From Enoplosus armatus (Eukaryota > Chordata > Actinopteri > Centrarchiformes > Enoplosidae), in assembly GCF_043641665.1 (NCBI RefSeq), contig NC_092180.1, positions 6,287,391 to 6,351,390 of the forward strand: a DNA stretch of 64,000 bases. Direction: 5' to 3'. Each line of letters opens with the position of its first letter. Within the stretch, counting starts at the first letter, position 1. Below, one piece after another: positions 1 to 23,900 of this stretch. The notes beneath the pieces were generated by a model, which worked only from the letters and a program-made list of their open reading frames with translations, was not told the DNA's origin and ran no database searches. The translations under genes and the position numbers were made by a program.

Positions 1-118
1 ATTTCTACTATGTCAACCAGTGATTTATGTCTTACAGATAGTTGAAGTCATGTTGTAAAGATATGAAAGCTGTCTTTCTACACCACTAACTTGTATCTAT
101 TTATTATATATTTTGTAG

Positions 119-576
119 ATGTATATCCAGTGCACAGTCAATCTTTGCATCGCCACCATGCCCTCTGAGAAGTGCCCAAATCTGTGTACACGCTCCCTTA
201 ATCGCGCAACACTGGTTGGTAGTGTGTTTACCGGCTCCTACACCATCCGGTCAGGACCCATTAGCCTTGTGGTTACCTCTACTACACCATCCCCAACAAT
301 CATCACCACTGCTATGACCACTACTATGACTACACCACCTTCTACTACCACAACTGCCCAGGCCACCACCCAGTCACATGGTAGGATGATATCTCCCAAA
401 CAAGCCTCCATCTCTTAGTTTTTTTATTTTCGATAATTCATGAAATTAAATATCAATCCACTGGACTAAAACTTCTCCTCTCTTCTCTTGCAGCTCCAGA
501 ACAGGCCTCAGCCATGGCAGCAGGAGTGATTTTGACAACTATCAGCATATTTCTTCAAAACATCTTCCTTTACTGA
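119..576 (+). CDS. ZP-domain protein, C-terminal end (partial, last two coding exons)
   Basis: Two exons, 119-380 and 494-576, join in frame (phase 1) and end at TGA 574-576. An AG precedes 119, a GT follows 380 and a CAG precedes 494. The first exon reads like the end of a ZP-C subdomain: closely spaced cysteines (QCTVNLC, then CPNLC), then SGPISLVV, which resembles the external hydrophobic patch that ZP precursors carry after the cleavage site. A stalk of about 35 residues, very rich in Thr with some Pro, follows. The second exon gives APEQASAMAAG and then a hydrophobic tail ending IFLY, with no charged cytoplasmic segment, as in a GPI-attachment signal. I infer an extracellular, membrane-tethered matrix or coat protein of the uromodulin/ZP-like class. 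The N-terminal part lies upstream of the window, so I cannot name the gene. No RxxR furin site is visible; the nearest basic residues are in TRSLNR. Confidence 0.72.
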
Positions 577-3400
577 GCATGATGCTGGACGATGATCTGT
601 CAGAATATGGAGCACAACATTTGCCTGTTTTGGACATTTTGATTGGAGTGTATATTTTGAGCTTTTTCAGAGAAGCAAATAAAAGCAAGAGCACACTACA
701 TGATACAGAAGCCCTGAGAGGCAAGTGTGAAAAAGAAATTGTGATGTACTTCAGCCTCTTGTTGCCAAAATGAGTATTACAACACTTTTTTCAACAAATT
801 ATCCTAAAAAAAAATGTTTTGTCAGCTGCCAAAACTTTTTTTCCACCTGTTTTCACAGACAAAAAGTATCTTACCTGTTATTTTATCCTGGAAAACTGGT
901 TTGAGTTCGGGGACTTTGTTGCATGTCATTCTTTCTCTCTTTACGCTCACGTCCTGTCAGCTTACGACTGTTTTTAGCAAATATACGCAGCAAAATGTTA
1001 TATGTTATATTACAAGAATATTTTGCTTATACCAAACCTCAATAAGAGCACCAGTTTTCATTACTCTGCTCTATTTTGTGTAGTTTACTAGCTAGATGGT
1101 GGATTTATTAGAGTAAATTGTTGGGTACATGCAAGCAGCATTTTGTCTGCATACAATATAAACAGGATACACAGGATAAACTACAAAGGCTCTAAATAAT
1201 TAAATCTAGTCAAAATGGGTAACCAGGCTGTGTAATAGCCTCGTGCAACATTTTCTGCTTGAGAGCTCTTATTGGCTACTGCTGCTCACTGTTTTCAAAA
1301 TGTTTTATTGATCACAAAAGGTGTGAATAAAATGTGTTTGAAAATCTACAAAATTTTAAGATAACTCAGATTTTTAATCAGACACTTTGATTTCTCTAAG
1401 CTTAAAATCCAATTTGTGCACGTTGTCTTAGACCTAAAAACCTGTTTGAGACAGCAGAATTGTGCACCCATCTCCACCTTGTATTTAAAAAACTAAAAGA
1501 TCTATTTTTCTTTAATAGTTGGTATAACATAAATATATTATTAAACACGTATGCAAACTGAGTTGTATGTTTTATTGATTTGTTTTGTTACAAAGCTGTA
1601 TGGTGGGATGGTCAATTAGCCAGCCATTTCAAGAATTTAAGAAATGCTGTCACGTGTAGTAAGAAGAAGCTAGTTTGGAGAACAAAACAAAAAATTGTGT
1701 TATTAGAGGAAAGACAAAGTGCGTAAGCATCTATGTTTATTTTTTTACTTAGTCATTGACAATATGCTTATAATATATAAAGGATAACAATCCTAATACT
1801 GGTACTAATAATAATGATAATGTTTATTATAGAGCACTTTTCAAAAACCAAGTTACAAAGTGCTTCACATAAGATAACAAATTAAAACCAACAATATCAA
1901 AAATCATACTGAACAACAATAAAATGAACCAGATAAAAAATGTAAACCAAAATCAAATTAAAAAAATCTAAAATTAAATAATAAAACATTTATTATAACA
2001 AAAGAAAAGACAACTCTATATGATGTCAAGCTACACTTATAAAAACTTCACATATAAAATAAACCTGATAAATAACATCTTTACACAACCTACACTTCCA
2101 GAACCAAGGGGTTAACCTTGGTAAAATGACCAGGTTGAGGGTCTGCTTGAGTCGGGCTGCTACAGAAGTGATTCTAACCTGAAAATGTTTTTGTATTCTG
2201 GAAGATAGACATTTGAAAGACTGTAGGGCCGACCTTAAATCAAGGTGTCTCAGTTTCAGTGGGAGTCACTGATTGACTGATCCTGTAGGAAGTTTTTAAT
2301 ATTTGGAAAATAGTGTTTTCTAAAACTATTAGTTTATGATGATGTTAAAAACGACATCGGTCTGGCAATTTGACTTCTAATGTCTTTATCCCCGAGGATA
2401 TGTTGCTCTTTACCACCAAAACATCAATAGGAAGAAAACTGAAATATCGTTTTGCTTGTAATTTTACTCTTTAAGCTAAAGTTTTATTGCAACTCAATGA
2501 TTTGTAGGTAATCAGTGCCTGAATGTCTTCAAGCAATTCCTGTCAAGTTATTCTATGGTCGAAGAGGATCAGAGATGTGGCTCATCAAATTCAGATGAGT
2601 TTTGTACAGTGAGCAACAGTGAGGACAATTTCTGCAGCAGCAGCATCAGCATCAGAAAAGCCCCCACTGGATTTGATGATGAGGCAGCAGACAGAGCACA
2701 TCAGAACAGGATATATAAATATACGTCGGAATGATATACAGCTATAATAAAAAGATGATTTGAGCATCCAAATTCATTCTTGACCTTTGGGAACAGTATG
2801 TGCAATTAAATAATCTGAGATCAGAGGACCACTGAAGATTTCAACTACAGTTTTTCAGCGATTGTGAGGGGTTGTTTATTCACTAAAGAATAATACAGTA
2901 AGATGCAGTTGAAAGCTCCAAAAAGATAGTAAGTGGACATTTGAGCATCGATAATTTTGTTACACGCACTGCCAATTGTTATTTAGAGCATACGTTATTT
3001 AAGTTAGTAAACTGCACTCACAGAGTGGCATGTAAGCTACAGTATACAATGTAAACAGAGCTCTGGCCTCTCCTGATCCTACACCTTACTGGACAAAGAC
3101 GTGTGCCTTTTTGAGAGCTGTCAATTTTTGCCTGTTTACTGCTGTGACTATGTTAATATAGTTGCTATGGTGTCCGTAGAAACTCAAATGCCACAGGCTT
3201 TGGGACCTTATATGTCCTTTAGTTCATAATGCATACAAAGATGGCAAATCCATATCACTCCAAATTAGTACATATATCGACCTGCAGGACGAGCAACATG
3301 GAGGCCGTGGTGCCGACAGAGGGCAAATAAACCTGCACTTGGCATGACCATAAACTAAACCAGACGCCTTTAACCAAAGATACTGGCTCAATGCCCTTAC
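577..3400. other. Intergenic region with probable 3' UTR of the ZP gene
   Basis: AT-rich DNA with no convincing exon. AATAAA hexamers on the + strand at 678-683 and 1326-1331 (the second followed by a GT-rich run) are candidate 3' ends for the ZP-domain gene. A repeat-like segment lies at 1807-1880. The rest is unremarkable up to the sin3a promoter. Confidence 0.5.
1807..1880. repeat. Interspersed repeat fragment (weak)
   Basis: The stretch contains 'tagagcacttttcaaaa' followed by 'aagttacaaagtgcttcaca', a phrase I recognise as recurrent in fish genomes. It is followed by about 100 bases of A-rich sequence. No second copy was found in this window, so the call rests on memory of the family. 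Confidence 0.35.
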
Positions 3401-3688
3401 TGTATTTGTTTTCATTCTGGAGAGCTGACCAATCCTAGTTTAGACTGGGAGGAGACTAGCCCGCCTTCATGTTAGACACGCCTCTATGTTCAAGGAACAC
3501 CGCTTCATACATACACTGTTGTTAGCGACGTAGCCACTACGGCCAATTTAATTTTTGACATTTTCATTTGCGACCACTTCTCAGAACTTCACTTTTTATC
3601 ACGGCCAGGTGAATGCACGAGTAGCGGTTTACTGGTTGGGCCCCGTTACACTGGTGTGTCAAATTGTTGCTGGTGGCAGTCCTGCGAG
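3400..3688 (+). promoter_or_regulatory. sin3a: sin3a promoter and non-coding first exon
   Basis: A CpG- and GC-richer patch in otherwise AT-rich DNA, with a CCAAT box at 3429-3433. It ends in a strong splice donor, CTGCGAG|GTAAGT, at 3688/3689. The next acceptor in the right place is at 5977/5978, just upstream of the sin3a ATG, so this is best read as the 5' UTR exon. The start of transcription cannot be placed from sequence alone. Intron 1 (3689-5977) is full of TTAGC/GCTAG words over its first 600 bases and has a poly-T run near 4435-4450. Confidence 0.55.
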
Positions 3689-5999
3689 GTAAGTTCAAGT
3701 AGTGTTAGCACGTTAGCCGGATACCCCTGTACTGATGGGGGTTGGTTGTTGTGCTAACGTAGCATTTAGCTAGCCGCTATATAACCTTGCCGAACAGACC
3801 AGATAGCGATCTAAGACTGTTGGCTTTTCTGTGATGGCTTAACGTTTTGGTGTATTTTCGTTTTTCATCAAAATAACTGGGGTTTCAGTAGCGGCTACAT
3901 TAGCTTGGAGCGCCGATAAGTTAGTCAAGCTAGTCTAAGTAAGGCTAGCAAGCTAAGAGCGGCGACCATGAATTAGCTGACATGCTAAAGCTGAGCAGAC
4001 TGACCTGACAACATGCAGTTTTGTTGTTAGTTTGTTCTTGCTATATACATTATTGGTGCCTAGTTCGGGTTTTTTCATGAAATAAACGTTACTGTCAGAG
4101 AACCCGCTTGTGTGAAAACAAAATATTTTTCTGTCGAACTTCTCGCATAACTTGACGTTAATGCGACGTTAGCGTTATGTTGAAGCTAGTGTTAGCTTGT
4201 TAGCCAGATAGCGTTCTTCCTGACCTAACCAGCTAGCATAGCCAGAATTAATTACTGACCATGTATCTTTATTTGACTACCTTGGTGTAGCGGTAGCCCA
4301 TATGTTACAGACTAAGCAGCCGACTATTTTGTCGCGTTGTCAGCTGCGATGAAGCATGCTGATGCATGTCTTTTCGACATCTTCTACCTAACAGCAAGGG
4401 TAACGTCAGTTAGCCAACACGTTCAGCTTCAGCTTTTTTTTTTTTTTTTTAATAAGCAGAGTGCCGTTTACTGAGCAATGACCCGAGAGTGACAAACAGA
4501 CACTAACTGAGTCTTTCTGTCAATTAGCCCTCTTTAGTCTGCAGATAATAAAGGTTAGCTTGCTTGCCACAGAACTTCGAGCTAGGACGAACGCCAACGT
4601 CAGCCATCAGACAAGCGAAAGCGGTCAGCTCACCGAAGACGGATGGCGTTAAGCTCGGTGTTTGGCAGAGAGGGGGAGGGGATGAGGCAGGGCTAAAGCG
4701 AGCGAGCGAGAGACAGCGCCTACATGCCTGTAAAGTGTTTACTGGTAGCTAAATGTTAGCTTTTTTTTGTAGCGCTAGTCAACAAATTTCGCCTTGTTTT
4801 ACTGTCTGCCGTATTTGCTTCGCGTTTCGGCAAATAATATTTTAAGCCGGATATGCGACAGACACGATCTCGGCGACTCAAGACCGTACGCTCAGGCACC
4901 GTGTTTTCCGAAACTGGTGGTGCAGGGCAGTGAGGCACAATGTCTGCTCACTGCTGACCAACTGCAATGACGTTGGCTTAGGGAACATCAATAAATTACT
5001 TTTCTCTATATACACGTATGGGGTGTGCTGAGGAGCTAAATGTCTTTTTGCTGTTATGTAATCGTCAAATTGGCAATTTATATTGTCAGATATCTCCACA
5101 ATTTTGCTTTGTTTTCATGTTTAAGCCGAATGAATAGTAACAAAATATTTTGTGATTTATTTACATATAAACATATCATGAAATATCAGCATAAAGTGTA
5201 TATTCAGGGAAAAAAATATGAATGATATAAAATGTGTCTATTGAGTTTTAAATTGGTAACTCTAGTAACTTCATTGCATTTTGATGACTGGATTGAGAAG
5301 CCCTTTGCACCGATGTCAATTATTTGAAAGACGGTCCCTAACTGGCTGCCACAGCCATTCTGTTGAACAATGATAGCACGTCTATTTAGGGACAGTGATG
5401 GACAAGCATTTTGTCTATTAATTTACTCATAGCCTTTGTTTTGATGCACTAAATTAGTCTGCCTGATTTGTTTCCCCATGTTTTTGTAAACTTGGTACAC
5501 CTGGTACACATGTGAAATAGTCATTCAGTCATTTTGTCATCAATATGCCTTTCCAAGTGTAAATATAATGCAAATCAAGGTTGCATCTAAAATAATTGCA
5601 TGGAGTGAAGATGTCAAAATGTCACTGTGATAGTTGCACTGTGGGAACCTTTCACACCAGTCTTCTCTCGGAACGCCAGTATTTCAGGCTTTAAGTTGTT
5701 GCATTTGGGAAATATTATAAGACAGAGGAGATTAGTTTTACATTCAGAGCTTAGTTATGCAAAAAACATATTTTTAAGATTCTATGGTTTTAGCCTCTGG
5801 TTAACCCTGACTCTTAAGTTTCATTCAATAATTGTCCCGGTAAGTGCCTGTGCTACCCTTTTACTGCAAAAGAAATAGTAGACTGCACACACTTGAAGAA
5901 TGCTTGAAATAATCTGTTTTAGATTCACAGACTGATTAAAACCCCTGTTTACTGTCATCTGTCTATGTCCACTCTAGCCCCTTTGAGTATGCATATACA

Positions 6000-18485
<12,486 letters not shown>

Positions 18486-20525
18486 TCTGTCTTATCGAAA
18501 GATAAACTGTGGCAGTGACCGTCTTCACGCGACGCACTGCATGATGACTTCATGTATACAGTAGCTTCATGCAGATTTTTCCATCCTGCTGTTACTGGAT
18601 TCAGTTGCCAAAATGTGGGGGGGGGGGGGGCAGCAACACTTCAACATGTACATTTTCCACTTTTTGCAAATGTGTCAGAACTGATGTCATAACTTTCAAG
18701 CTTTTACTGCAAATTCTGCAACATACGTGAAATAGAAGTTTTGTCACTATGTTGGAAAAACCCACCTGTCTCAGTAATCACATTATTAACATTAAATGCA
18801 GATTGTTACATGAGAATATACAGAGAAAACACTCCTTACTGCATCTTCTCTTTTGGAGCAATTCACAGTTTAAACAAAAGCAACCTGGTTACACATTTCA
18901 TAATTAAAACTCAGCAGTTCAACAATGAAATAGGTGTTTTTTGACACACTTTGCCACCTCGTGATTTTACAGGAAATAAAAACAAACAACCTCAGCTTTC
19001 GTCTTTAGCGAGAACAAGTACCTGTTACTTCTGTTAAAATGTGTGTTGTCGGATTTGGAGATTAATCTGGCTTCCAGCTGTAATGTTGTATAGCCTGTGA
19101 ATGTTTTCCTTTTGGTGGTAAAGGTGCAATAAGGCACTACATATATATTCACCATCTCTGGCGACTGCTGGGTAGATGCTTGGCATCAGTACAATGCCAG
19201 CAGTGTGTATCAAGTACAATAATTTATGACCGCCCAAACACTTTGTGTAAATATGTTGTTTATATCTAGATTTTTTTTATCAGATGTCATTGATGTGTAG
19301 CGTACATTAACACACATAGTATCAATCTTTAGCTAGAGGTTGCAGACAGGTTTATTTAGAAAATGAAAACTTTTACCTGTTTTTTACCAAAGGATGTTAA
19401 TTAGAGACCTTTTTCCTTTGTGGTCTGTTGAATGTGTTGTCTTTAAAGTCTTTGTTTAGCAGAGAAACTACCCATTTTATACATGTTTTGACCCCTTTCT
19501 ACCTTCAGTCTTTGGCTTCAGTGTCACTCGTGGTTTTAAGATGATTGAATGTAGCTGAGCAGCAATTTCTCCTTTTTTTTTTTTTTTTTTTTTTTTTTGA
19601 AAGTACAGAAATATATGTCCGTTTTTCATAGTACTGAAGTCTTAACAGTACTGTCGAGTTTTACTTGTATTTAAACTTTACCAAATGGTTGGAATCTGTT
19701 CGACGGGTTCAGTGGTCTCACAATGTATCACCTATAAAAAGTGTACATGAGCTGTGTTTATTTTTTATGCCCGACTGACTGATGTATAGTAGGTCTATAC
19801 GTGAATGTCAGCCATGTGACTTGTGTACAGTTTAAGGATTAAGAAAACAAGCAAGCAATAATTCCTTTAGTCTCAGTCTATCAAAGCTATCTGTTTGTAT
19901 TTCTTGCTGAAATACAAATGTGAATGTTGTATTCCCTGAAAAGAGGGATGTAAACTATGGATTTTTATTGCCTTTTCCCTCCTGCAGTTTGTTTCATAAA
20001 ACTGGAATTGGCCCTGTAGATATTGTAGTTAAGGTTGGATGGGAAGATATCCATCTCACTAAAGGCTGTAGAGTGTTTCGCAGTGGAAAATCGACATATA
20101 AGCAACAGCCTTTTTCTCAACGTTAACTTTAGGAAAACGGTCAGATTTATAAATTTTCACGTACGGATCAAAACATGAGCAGGAAGCAAACGCACCAAAA
20201 GTTCAGTGTAGAAGTGCAGATTGGCAGAAGGAAACAAAATGAAATAAAAAGAAGCTGCCGGCCATTTTCCAGAACTCCATTGAAGGTGATGGTCAGTAAC
20301 AGAACCAGCTACAGACAATCTTGGAACAGTTTATTACTTGGGTTTTTATTTTTATATTTACTGTGTTTCAATATGGAATATCACAGGAAGTCCCGCGGAG
20401 CTGATTGTACATAAAGACATCGTTTGTACCTCGTTTAATGTGTCTCTTCTCTTGACTTTTATGATGTTGTACATGAGTGTTAGTATGGTGTTTGGCATTA
20501 AACTATCGTTTAAATGGACAGAAAC
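18486..20525 (+). other. sin3a: sin3a 3' UTR
   Basis: About 2 kb follows the stop. Candidate hexamers are AATAAA at 18975-18980, AATAAA at 20243-20248 and ATTAAA at 20497-20502. The last is followed by a T/G-rich stretch (TTTTGTTTTTTTC near 20538) and is the most convincing distal end. Homopolymer runs are present: G at about 18617-18630 and T at about 19572-19599. The facing crabp1 3' UTR ends close by on the other strand. Confidence 0.55.
20497..20502 (+). terminator. sin3a: Probable distal poly(A) signal of sin3a
   Basis: ATTAAA, followed 30-40 bases later by a T-rich, GT-containing stretch. It is the last good hexamer before the facing gene. It leaves roughly 200 bases between the inferred sin3a and crabp1 transcript ends. 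Confidence 0.45.
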
Positions 20526-20747
20526 TCAGTTGACCTGTTTTGTTTTTTTCATTTCTGCCATCATATTTGTGTGATACGGGCAACTTAAAAAAAGATCTGC
20601 AGTACAGAAAAACATTTCAGTCTGCGAGTTCTTCCTCAGCTGATATCTGCAACTCTTGGTGTGTGAACTACTACTGCTGCTTTTGCCATCTTTCTCTATC
20701 ATACCATCCCAAGATCTAAGGCATAAATTGAACGATGTAAAAGCGTT

Positions 20748-20753
20748 TTTAAT
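20748..20753 (-). terminator. crabp1: Probable poly(A) signal of crabp1
   Basis: TTTAAT on the + strand is ATTAAA on the - strand, about 190 bases past the crabp1 stop. It is a plausible end for a short 3' UTR, though other hexamers cannot be excluded. Confidence 0.35.
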
Positions 20754-20938
20754 TTTCAATGCTAGAAAAATGATATACAGAAAGGGAAAACAGGAGTAAT
20801 ATCCAACAGAAATTGTGATTTTCATGAAAACAGATTATTTGAGATGTTGATTTTTATGTAAAATATCTCACATTGACACTAAAGACACTGAACGATTATT
20901 TGTTGTTGGATATCTGAACTGAAGGCCATGATCTTCAG

Positions 20939-23900
20939 TTATGCTCGTAGGTAGATCCGTGTGCACACGACATCATCGGCTCCAAAGATCTGAAACGAGA
21001 TTGAGCGGGAGAAAAAGAAAATCAGATTATCACTCCATCCGCAGTCGTATCTTATCGCAGCACTTCTCTGAAGTCATTTTCTAACTTTGAGAACACAGAG
21101 CGAGGTTCAGAGCCGTCTGGGCCTCAATGCAAGTCCACCAAAATCCCAACATGGCTTCTGACTCTTTTAACACAGTGCACCATGATTTATTCAACTTTCT
21201 GCTTTCTTGCCTTCAACACAATGGTGTCTGAGGTAGTTTCCAGTTCCAGTCTATAAGTATATAAAACAACGTTACCATCATCTTTTTAAAATGGTTTTGG
21301 CAAATTCAATAATTATATTTAGAAATATAAATTACCATAGAAAATGAGCGTTGTGACAACCATGAAAATGAGGGAGAACTTCAAGTTTGTCTGCAATCGT
21401 AGCTCATTAAGTTCTGGCTCTGTCTGAAATGGGCGATGCCTTTCTGATCAGACAAAAGTGGAGAAGAACCTGTGTGTTCCTGTAATGGACTGCAGTTGAA
21501 GTAATTGTCCCTATACATGTTTCTCTCATCCACATTTGATACATAACAAAACGACATTTAACCAAGCAACAAAACAAATACTAAAGACATATATTGCATC
21601 AAACGTTACCAATAAGTGCAATTTAGTTCATCGTTCAGTTTTAGATTCAGAGCTTAGAACTACACATATTGTAGTCTGTACATTTCTTTCTTATAACATG
21701 TTTTCTGCTGCTCTGTTACGTTTCCACCACTAATTGCCTAAATGCTGGCTAATGTCTTGATCTTAATTTGCTGCCTGCTAATGAAGCAGACGTGACAAAA
21801 GCTGATATGAAAATGGAGAAGAATCATTGGATGCCCCGGGTGAGGGGTGGGTGTGTCCCAGTCCAAAGATTTATGGGAGTCACAGGGGGGGGGGCGTAGC
21901 ATTATGGCCAACTGCAGCGCCACACATCATCATTATGTTGGGCCGTGCAGTGTGGTGGGACGGGGAAACAGGCCGGCGATGTGAAAAATGGAGCTGAGAC
22001 GACTCCATCTGGCACGTGGCGCGATGCCGAGGGGGACATTAACTGGAGGTAACACCAGGGTCCATTGGCATTTCTCAACAGCATGATCAATGAGACCAAT
22101 TAAAGCCCACAGGAGGACACACAGATTTGGATCCCCCCCCCCCCCCCCCCGACACCATCACAGCCACACAATTTCGTCTGGCTCCACTCCCATCATAAAG
22201 TAGCCGATGTAGAACTGCATTAATCTTTAAAAATCAATATTTATTGCCTTGAAATGTAAAGGTAGTATATGAGGTTCCTCGCGTGGACAAGTAAAAGAGT
22301 AGGTTTTCATTCTCACGCATTTATCCTCGTCCCCTTTTTACTGCAGACTCTCCAAATGGTTATTATAGTCCGCCCATCTTAGATCGCAGTGAGTGCAGTA
22401 AACCACCACATGTTGTCTTCATTAAGCTCCACTCCATTCCTCATATGCTGGCCAGTGCTTTTATTCAAGTTTATGTGCATTTTTGCTGTTTATACTGAAA
22501 GATCAATCCTCTGTGAACAGAGAGGAGAGTGAACTGTGTAGACGAACGAGCGTCTTTACTAGCAGCAGAATATTGAACTGGTACTACCACACGCCAACAG
22601 CAACTCACAGTTTACAAAGCTATAGGTGGTGTTATATTCCCCAAAAATGACAAAGCAAGTATAATTAAATAGGCAGACAACAATCATCCTTAACTCCCTA
22701 AATGGCAGTGCATACATGGAGGAGCTCCTCGTTACTGGGGGAAACAAAGTTTTTCTTGGCCATAACTTCCAAAATGGTGCACTGTCGATATTAGTATATA
22801 GAATATTCTTTAAAGTATAGAATAAAATAGTGGCTTATTATTGAACTTTATAGGCTTTTGCAGTAAATACCTTGAATTTGTTTGAAACCAGCCTATCATC
22901 ACCACCGTTCAGCATTCAGCAGTGCATGAAGTCTGTGAAGACGCTGCTGTAATGTTACTGAGAAGTTTATCTATATCTATCTTTTTATTAAGTAACCACA
23001 ATGATATACAGACCATAGTACATGGAGCCAGTACTGTGAATCTTTTTATGGAGGTTTCACGGTATTGTTACTTAACAAATCTGTGTGTGTTCACAATATG
23101 ATCAAGAACTTTGTTATTCTGAGCCAATTTGCGTTTATTTGAAATCAGAATCTTAACTGGTAATTATAGAAACGAGACACTTTTGTATTCGTTAGGTAAA
23201 TTTCTCTTTGAAGTCATGTTTGTAAAGGTGATGTGAGGTGTACAGCTGCTGCTCTCTGCCTCCAGATCATTGGTAAAATATTTGTTAAAATCTAAGAAAC
23301 ATCCAGAACAACACATTAATTGAGATGTAATATGAGGGAGTTGTGTTTGTGTCAGAACAGAATATATCATCTCCCTCCTCTGGTATCGCATTAAAACTTT
23401 TCCAAAGAATCAATCCCACATGCCGATCAGATTACAGCCTATCACTCCAACATAGACAGACGTACACACCCTTATCTTGAATAAAAACAGATTTGATCCT
23501 GTTCTAAGCTTTGTTCCCAGTTTGAAAACCTGCATTCAGTCCAAATTATGGCCTCTCTCGAATGTTCTCTCTGCAGAGGTGAGTCACAGTCTGCAAAGAG
23601 GAGATCTCCATCACAGCCAAACTGGACTCGGCTTTGTTGTCCATCTGGCCAATAAATCCAAGCAGATGTTTACAGAAAAAAAACTGCTTTGTCTTTGTGA
23701 TCGTGAAACTGCCAGGAACTGGAGACAGACGTGTTTCAGATTGAAGATCACAAAGTCTAACAACAAACGTATGGCGATTAATTTATTCCTTTGAAATCTA
23801 GATTAAGTTTCCCCGTGGAGCCTCTGAAAAGGTGCTGCTGCAAACTGTAACAAATAATTAACTTGCTTTCAGCCTTTTGTGTCACTTTTATTCATGTGGA

